Shown here piece after piece: positions 10,764 to 19,800 of a stretch of DNA of 27,643 nucleotides. The stretch comes from Chara braunii (Eukaryota; Streptophyta; Charophyceae; Charales; Characeae): assembly GCA_003427395.1 (NCBI GenBank), contig BFEA01000532.1:16661-44303 (forward strand), written 5' to 3'. The notes below the pieces were generated by a model. It searched no databases and had not been told where the DNA came from. It was given only the letters and a program-made list of their open reading frames with translations. The translations under genes and the position numbers were made by a program. The stretch's first letter is position 1, and each line of letters starts with the position of its first letter.

Positions 10764-13700
10764 CTGCAACATCAACAACAGACGTAATAAACAACAAAAC
10801 AAACTTAAAAAATCATACCATAAGATTTTGTTTCTTTCCCATGGATCTTACAAAAATGTTGATAAATTTGTGTATCAATTATTGTACACCTTGCAATTTG
10901 CAATTCTCTAAAATCAAACGCTCTTCGAGCGAGAGTCGCAAGATTTTTCGCTTCATTTGTCAATCTGGGTCTTCTTTGGCAGCATATTTTGATCTGCCTC
11001 GACGTCGACCAAAAGATGATTTCCTTCCCTTGCACTTCTTTCACTATTCACGTAGTACTTCATTTATATCCATGTGATTAACCAAAGTATACTGATATTG
11101 ACCGTATAATAAGACTAGATTGTTTTGAGATTTTAAATAGGATACATTTTGAAGCAGTTTTGGCCACCACTTCGTGTCCAGAAATTCGGCGGAGATGTCC
11201 GAATTGCTGCACTTTGTGCCTGGAGGCTCGCAAGAGTCAGTCAAGTACAGAAAAGGTCGAATACATAGTATTTTACACAGGCAATACCCTTTTTTTTTTT
11301 ACCCTCATTTCGAGTGCTATTGTAAATTACCACGTTGCAAATTATGACCCTAGTTATTTTTGGCAAATCTTTTTTAATTCTAACAACGAATGTTTCGAAC
11401 CATATCAATCGAGTGCTCTTGTAAATCTTGGATTATTTTTAGTTTTCATGATCCAACATGGCAAAAACCTTTTCCCGGAACGTTTCTGAAACACCAGGCA
11501 ATACCCTCAGTTCGATTGGTTAAAATCTCACTTTTCGTCGCAAAGCAAACTTTATGAAACACCAGGCAATATCCTCAGCTCGATTGGTTAAAATCTCGCT
11601 TTTCGTCGCATCTTACCAAAGAAGAAAACAGCAAATAGCATTTCTGTTGTTTGCTTTTTCATTGTTTTGACCAAGCCTTGCAGCAGCGTGTAGTGGCATG
11701 GCAAGCCCACAGCACCACGAAATTCCTAAACCAACACAACCACCCCTCCACGTTCGATAGAACGTATAAATTCACGACTACAAACGCGAAACACGACGAG
11801 GCATCATTTGCAGCTCGCTCGATGGCTCACAACTCGTTCCATTTGGCATTCAACCAGATCATGATGCCTCCTCGTTTCGCCTTTGTATGGCATCATTTGC
11901 AGCTCGCTCGATGGCTCAGAACTCGTTCCATTTGGCATTCAACCAGATCATGATGCCTCCTCGTTTCGCCTTTGTATTCAACCAATTTGACAGAAACACG
12001 ACTCTGTATGCAAAACTGATCACTCCTTGCTAGGAGTCCAGGATATGTAAAATTAACAATAAACAAGAGAGTAACCGAGATCCATTTGAGATTGGAGAAC
12101 GGAGAACCTTGTTCTGCTCACCTTTGATAGCCACATCTCTGAAGACAGCTGCCTTCGTGTTCGAGTACAGACGTTTCCAGTCGTCAATCTTCATAGGGCT
12201 GGGAGGGAGCAAATCGAGGGGATTTGGCTTCTTGGGAGGGGCGGGAGCCTCATCCTCCTCGGCTGCGTCCTCAGGCCCCTTCTCCACTGGCTTCGGCTTC
12301 GGCGCCTCAGCAGGCTTGGGCTGCTTGGGTTGTTTCTCCTTCTTCGGTTTCTCCTCCTTGGGCTTGGTTTCCTTTTCCTTCAAGACCAAAGACCACCGCA
12401 TCAAATGAAACAGGTTACCATCTGTCGCCTCGCATTCACCAAACTTTTCTAGCATTTGCCGTGAATAAAAAAACAAAAACACTGCTCTGTATCTATACAG
12501 GAGAGGTTCCTCCCAAAACAGACTACTATTGACGCCGGTACGCTTTCACGCTAGTCATCCCTGTGACTAATGACCTCCATCACTTTTCTTTTCATCTATA
12601 CATCAAATATACTTTCGGACCATTTCTCGATTTATACATGTCAATGATGTCATCCATTCGCAGGGGTCATCATGCTAATCTTCCCTCTACCCTACCAATT
12701 CCGACGGATGTCGTGAAAAGAGTGAGGTCGAAGACATTTCCAAGCGACTGGAAAAGCGTTATGCTGACTGTTTCGATTAACAATTTGAATTCAAGCTACA
12801 CGCGCAAAAGACACGTCAAGCCCAATCGAAACGCTATCCGCAAGCGCAAAACCCCTTTTAAAACACAGAACAGTGGATATGTTGTGGCAAACTGCGTAGG
12901 CAAAACCACACTGCCGAAGTTAAAGCCAGATCAGATTTCGTATAGGGGGACCAAGGTCAAGGATCGGAGTCGATTTCGTTCAAGGATGATCATCGGACGA
13001 CCCGACATTTGTGAGGAATCTGCTCTGAGCCAATAGCCTCCGTCATACACACTTAGCGAGCTCAGCCGATCACTACTGCTCTCTTCGCTGGACAGAGACG
13101 ATGGGGTCAATATTTCTCAATCTGACCTTGGATTCAAGCGTGAATACTCGCACAATAGCAATAACACGGGTCCGACGGAATATTGGTACGTAGGGGTAGC
13201 CCTGGTCCTCCATCAACAGTCGCATGTTCTTCCCTTGTAGTTCTTTCACATCTCTCCACCCCAAAGAAGATAAACGATGGGGTCAATATTTCTCAATCTG
13301 ACCTTGGATTCAAGCGCGAAAACTTGCACAATAGCAATAGCCCCGGGTCCGACGGAAGATGGGTGAGTAGGGGTAGCCCTGGTCCCCCTCCATCCACACT
13401 CGCATGTTCTTCCCTTGTACTTCTTTCACATCTCTGCACCCCAAAGAAGATACACATCAACTCCCCAAAGAAGATGCACATTACCTCTGCGAGCATTCCC
13501 AACCTTCCTTCGTGGTTCATTTTCATTCTACATCTATTCATCCAAACGCACATGCACAACCCTGCGCCCACTGGAGATAACTGAAAGTTTGGATTGTGGG
13601 CCAGGTACTTTCACAGCTGAGCGTAAGCAGACACTGTAGTCCATCGACAGCCAATTCCTTATTTTCTAAAGAAGAAAGCCCACACAGCTACCGATTGAAT

Positions 13701-13769
13701 GGTCCGGTGAAGTGTCTGGATTGCGGTGATCTCGGCGGTTTGCCGCTGGGGGTGCTGTGAGAAGTTCAT

Positions 13770-13802
<33 letters not shown>

Positions 13803-13803
13803 C

Positions 13804-13840
<37 letters not shown>

Positions 13841-13848
13841 GACTACAA

Positions 13849-13886
<38 letters not shown>

Positions 13887-16800
13887 CACAGCTGAGCGTA
13901 AGCAGACACTGTAGTCCATCGATAGCCAATTCCCAAATCAAGCCCACATACCTTCTTCTTAGGAGCGGTCGTCTGCTTGACCTCACCAAGGATCTTGGAG
14001 AACTCTGGCTGGTTCACCATGGTGAAAAAGTAACGGGTCACATGAGGATAAGGAGCAGTGAACGGTGCATCCCAAATCATCGTGAAGCCCAGCAAGAGGT
14101 CGCACGTCAAAATGATGTCTGCCACCGTCACCATATCAGCAACAAGGAACGTCTTTGAAGCGAGGTACGCATTCAGGGAATCCAAACCCCTCTTCACGCC
14201 TTGGATGGCATTGTTCTCAATCTACAAATCACAAACAACAAGTTAGCGACCGTAACATTCTCTGTTCAGGGATTCCACCTAACCGCTCCACAGAACACTT
14301 ACAGCTGCAGTCACCTCAAACACATGGCCGATGGATGCTCGACGCGAAGCCCGCGGCGGTAAGAGGCAGATAGGTAGCCAGAGTAAGGACCACTGGTGCC
14401 TTTATCAATTTTACGGCCGACCACGACACTAGCAAATGAATTGCTCTTTTCCACTTTGTTATCTCAGGCTACATGCCCTTGCAAATGAGCAAATAGTTTT
14501 ACGACGATAATGCCGATCGGTTCCGTTGCTAACTACATAAACACCATTTTTTCTTTGGGTAATCCTACACTGGCGTACGTAGAAGATACAGACAATCGCC
14601 TCAACCACGTACATGGCCGATGCTCGACAGGAAGCCCGCAGCCGTAAAAGGGGAAGTAGTGACGACAGTGGGCGACTCTAATCCTCCTTCGGGCTTGAAC
14701 ACAAAGGAGTCGACTTGCAAAATGATATAGAGAACGTGTTGGGGAGATGTGTTGGGGTTGAATGGAAAAAAGGAGTTGCCTTGGAAATGATATAGAGATG
14801 TGTTGGAGTTGCAGGGAACCTGCACTCCGTAAGTAAAATGCTACTCAACTAAAAAACGCAACTATCAGTTGATAGTACGAACTGATGACACAAGGATGGG
14901 AAGAGAGGGAAACACAGCGGGCGTCGACGAAGAGGCCTTACCGTCTGATTGTAGTGAACCCCAGGGAGGCCAAAAAGAGGCAAGAGCCAGGTCATGACAT
15001 GACGGTCGATTTCGTTCATGGAGAAGAAGATCCACTGGTCAACGTGTGCCTGGTAAGAGAAAACAATAAACAAAGCATGGATGGATGGTTAGCACACAAA
15101 ACACACAAGTTCCCGATAGGGGATGTACAATCTATACCATCACTTGAATCACTCACGGCTCAGTAGATTATCCAACTCTGGATTCACTTCTTTTCCAGGA
15201 CGCGGAAACTCGAGCACGGAGTAACGGATCGATGCATTGGGCATGCCTCGGCCGAACTCTCTTTCTCTCTCTCTCTCTCTCTCCCCCACACACACAAACA
15301 AACACATTCTCTCTCCGTATCTGCGCACGCCGAGTTAACAAAACCGGTGAACAGGCGCGAAAAGGAAGAGAATAAAGAGCGCCAGGGTTCTGGGGATATC
15401 CTTGGGGCTTTCAGCGATCCATCGGGAGTTGAAAACTGCATACGCGGCGCGTAGCTCCCCTTCTTTTTTCATTCCTCACCGAAAACACATGTTGTCCAAG
15501 GGGTGAAATAATGGGTGTTGGGGTAGGGGTGGAGGTGGGGGTGCGGGCATGCGGGTTGGAATGTGGAAGTGGGGGTGCGGATAGGGGTGGGGCGGGTGGT
15601 GGGGTCGGGGTGGGGTTGTGGGGTTGGTGTGGGGGTGTGGTGTTGGGGAAACATACGAAGCCCAGGGAGGGGTTACCTGTGGTGGGGGGAGGGAGACTGA
15701 CGAGGTTGGGGCAAATTTTATGCCTCTCACCCTAAGGTGGGCTACAACGCGGCCTCCAAGAGGGAACGACACGAGGATGACAAGTTTGGAACTCAAGAAC
15801 GTTCAATCACAACGAAGAAATCGTCTTACCATGTCAATGGGGGTAGTTCCAAGAAGCTCGCCCTCTCCTATTCTTGCAACTGCGGCAGCAAGACACCGAA
15901 AAAACAACGAATGAGTTGTGACCCATGCGCAAAACAACATCATACACGACGTTGAGATTGCATCAATTTAACGAGATATTCCACAGTCAATTTAAGACCC
16001 ACTTCCGCAAACGAAACATTCCGCACACTCCATAACCGTGAGCAATCCTTCTGCATTTCGTCTTTTCTTCGTTGCCACCCTACCGTGTTCTCAAATTCAC
16101 TTTTTATACTTTGTAGAGAACGAACGATGTACCTTTTCACTGGCTCCCCATTCAACGATCCAACCTATAAGAGGGTGTTCTGTTCTGCGTAGTACATCTC
16201 TCTCTATCTCTCTCTTTTAACCTTTGGTGACCTTCCACACTTCACAACATAGAATACTTCACCCAATTCCCCGCCTTGAATCCTGCAACTTATGGACATC
16301 AATTGGAAGATCCGTAGATCATAACAAACTAGTTCTTCAGCAAGCCGTGACACCCTTTAAGAATCTCAACGTTTCAACAGTACTTCCGATCACATCCGTA
16401 TTTCAGTAATGTTTTTCAAGCTAAAACCCGTACATAATACTATCTCCTGACCACTGCTTCGTATAGCATTCCCTATTATATCAGTCCTTCCAACTTCTTA
16501 CAGATTTGGCATTCCCCCTCTCCGTTTTCTTTCATGCCTTTTGCTTATCAGTCCTTTCATCTTCTGTAAACAGATTCAACCTCGACCGGTTTCGACATAT
16601 TCACAAACTCCTTCCCACACCACACCTTTTCGTCAGTGCTTATCAAAATCGACGTTCTTACCATCAAGAGAATAGCACTTATTCCACCAACTGACCGAAG
16701 ACCTAAACAAATTACCGTTCGCCCAAAACATCAGTGGCATGCCCGCCCGCTCAGAGGACATTGAACCCGGATATTGGTTCCAACACGGCAAATTAAATCT

Positions 16801-19800
16801 ACTTTTTTGTTCTATTTGTTTGCTGTTTTCCAAAGGATAAGAACGGAACGCAAGATTCGTATGACCACCTTTTGTTCAAAACCTGTCTTTTCTCATGACC
16901 ACCTTTTGTTCAAAACCTGTCTTTTCTCATGCAGGCAATTTTGCCTGCTCGAAAGCAGAGAACAGCGTACACGGACATGGTTCCAACACGACAAGAGAAA
17001 TTTATTTGTTTTTTGTTCTTCGAAGGACAAGAAATCATCTTCGAAATTCACCTCCTCTTCTCCAAAACCTCCCATTTCTCATACAATTCATTGCCAGGGA
17101 AAAAAAAAAGGAATGATCTTCTCCACGAACACATAGGGCCTCGTTCCACCCCACTCGAAAATCTCTAGGGTTTCTTGCCCAACACCGTTCCGCGGTGCCC
17201 ACACCAGATAAAGTTTCGTTAATCACGGCCCGGCCGTGATCAGATTTTCGGGTTAATCAAACGGGCGGGAAAAGCTCAAGGGCAGCTCAAGTGCAGCGCA
17301 GGCAAACCTACCCGTTTCTCAAAGTCACCTCTCTAGGCAGACTTATCTGCACTCAAAATCGGCGCTGCAAGCACATGTAGAATCCCCCGATAGTTTGGTT
17401 TTCCCCGTTCCTTCTCCTTTTTCTAGTGCCATTGTCACTTTTGCAACTCGAGTGCGCACTAGATTTCAAGTGAAGTGGAGTGGAACTAGGCCCATTATCT
17501 TGAGCTACTGTCCTTCGGGCCACCGTCCCCACACCCTACCCTCTACTGCCCAACAGCAGGGACATCCATACAATTTATGCGGTATGCGGTAAGGCCCAAC
17601 TCCACCGCTGACGAAATTATCCGTAATTGCCATCACGCATAATCGGAACGTGGCACTACCGTCTTCACCCGAATACAACGCCCGGTCTGGACTGAAAGTT
17701 GCCCGAAGTACAACAATATTCTGACCGCGCGTGTGAAGACTGTACTTCTGTTTTCGGTTCGCTTCCAGGGTTCCCAATAAAACTACACCTTCATAAAATT
17801 CAGTCAGGATTAGGGAAAGTCTTCTTACCATATTTAGCGATGGCATTGCTCTCAAACACAGATCCATCTGACGTCTTCAGCACCGGAACCTTAAAAGCAC
17901 AACCATATCCAAGCACGCACACGCTCCGCGCCGTTAGGCAAAGGAACGAAGACACAGGCTCTAAGCAAAACCGAGAAATGATCAAAAGAAATGTGAACAA
18001 AAAAAAAAAAAAAACAAGAAATTACGAAAACCGCCGACAGATCATAAACACAAAAAAAAGAGGACTAAAACATAAACCGAGGTTCGATCTTTACGCCCCG
18101 CTTTACAGAAAATACAACTTCACGGAAAATGCAACTTCACGGATACAAATTCGCTACTCGGCGACAAAAGTTCCCTTCTTTTAAACGAGTTCCGTTTCAA
18201 GTTCCGTTTCTATCCCAATTTTCACTATTTCACAGTTCCTCCTTCCTCTCCATCCGCTTTTCACTTCACAAAAGTATCTACCTCTGACTCACCCATGAAA
18301 TCAATCTACCTATGACTAGACAAGTTCCGTTTTAAGTTCCGTTTTAAGTTCCGTTTTAAGTTCCGTTTTAAGTTCCGTTGCTATACCAATTTTCACTACT
18401 TCACAGTTCATACTTCCTTTCAATCCGCTTTTCACTTTACGAAAGTATCAACCTCTGACTGAACCGCGAAATCAATCTACGTAGGACTACACAGTTCCGT
18501 TTCGAGTTCCGTTTCGAGTTCCGTTTCGAATTCCGTTTCAAGTTCCGTTTCTATCGCAGTTTTCACTACTACACAGTAACTCCTTCCTCTCCATCCGCTT
18601 TTCACTTTATAAATTATCTACCTCTGACTAACCCACGAAATCAACCTACCTATGACTCATCTATCCAGGGGATTAAGACCTCTCCAAAAACGCGCAAAAG
18701 TGGCAAGAAAATGGACCCCACCCTAGACAAAATCCTTTACAGCCTACGAAAGGCACCCCCGTCACCGTGCCCACAATTTTCAGACGCATAGGCCCCCAAC
18801 ACCAAACGCCTTCAGACTCACAGACCTAATGTCAGACTCACAGCCGAAGAAAGACTTCCCTACAGCAAAACTTTCAGACTCGCAGGCTACGACAGACTTC
18901 CCTGAGAAACATGGGCCCTCCATTTCAGACTTAAAGACCAGCAAGCAGGACTTCATGTCAGAGAAACGTGCTTGCACGAAACCTAAAATTATGCACAGGT
19001 ATGTGGTCAGATTTAATCCTTTCGATAGCTGCAGAACTCGAGAGTGGACAAACTTGATAAAGCGTATGACCAAGGCAGAACGCTGTTGGTTGTCTACATA
19101 TAAAAGAAAACAATAATATAAATAGGTGATACAGAAAAACCGTGGAGTCGGAGTGAAGAGGTGATATAGAAAAATCATGGAGGAGTGAAGAGGTGATACA
19201 GAGAAATCGTGAAGTCGGAGACAAAAAGGAATCGCGGATGCGTTAAGCAAAAGCACAGCGAAATCCCAGGGCCTGACAATAAAGCCTGATAGAGGAATGG
19301 TGAACATACGCTGCTCGATCAGCAAGTCGAAAAATTAGAGGACGAAGTACAACCAAAATGAAAAAAGGAAAGTCTTCTTGACCAAGGCTTGTGGCCAAGC
19401 AAAGACAACACAAGAACGAGCACGCAGGCAAAGAAAACTGCGCTGAGGAACGTTCACTTCGTTCCATTACAGAAACCCGGATCAGCAGACAGTATTAAAA
19501 TACGAACGAAGCACCATAATGAAATATCGAACAAGAGGACCAAGAATGGACTGGAGGAAAACCCTCGGACGGAAAGGCTTGGAAAGAAGATATCGGAGAC
19601 GGAGCACAAGCCAGGGAAGGAGATTCATGGGAGGCCGGGGAGGCAGGACAGGCCAGGGAGGCAGGAGAGGCCAGGGAAGCAGGAGAAGCCGCGGGAGGAG
19701 TGTCAGAGAGAGAGGCGAGGCCAGAGAGGGAGGAGGCTAGGGAAGGAGGAGAGGCGGCAAGGACCCGAGCAAGAAGAACTCGGGGGGGGAAAGCCAAGGC

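Noticed and set aside
12563-13036. 157-codon + strand ORF with a basic C-terminal half
   Set aside because: It runs antisense through the U6-derived segment and intron 6 of eEF1B-gamma, shows no recognisable domain, and is explained by chance openness.
13689-13841. Functional rDNA (18S) gene end
   Set aside because: Only about 150 nt of 18S is present, followed by poly(A) and a target duplication, with an invariant base changed and no 5.8S or 26S nearby.
17657-17750. Candidate exon for the missing residues 74-90 of eEF1B-gamma just after exon 3
   Set aside because: An ORF with ALYSGED-like residues looked tempting, but no acceptor gives the right phase in that frame. The exon at 15830-15879 fits phase, splice sites and family sequence.
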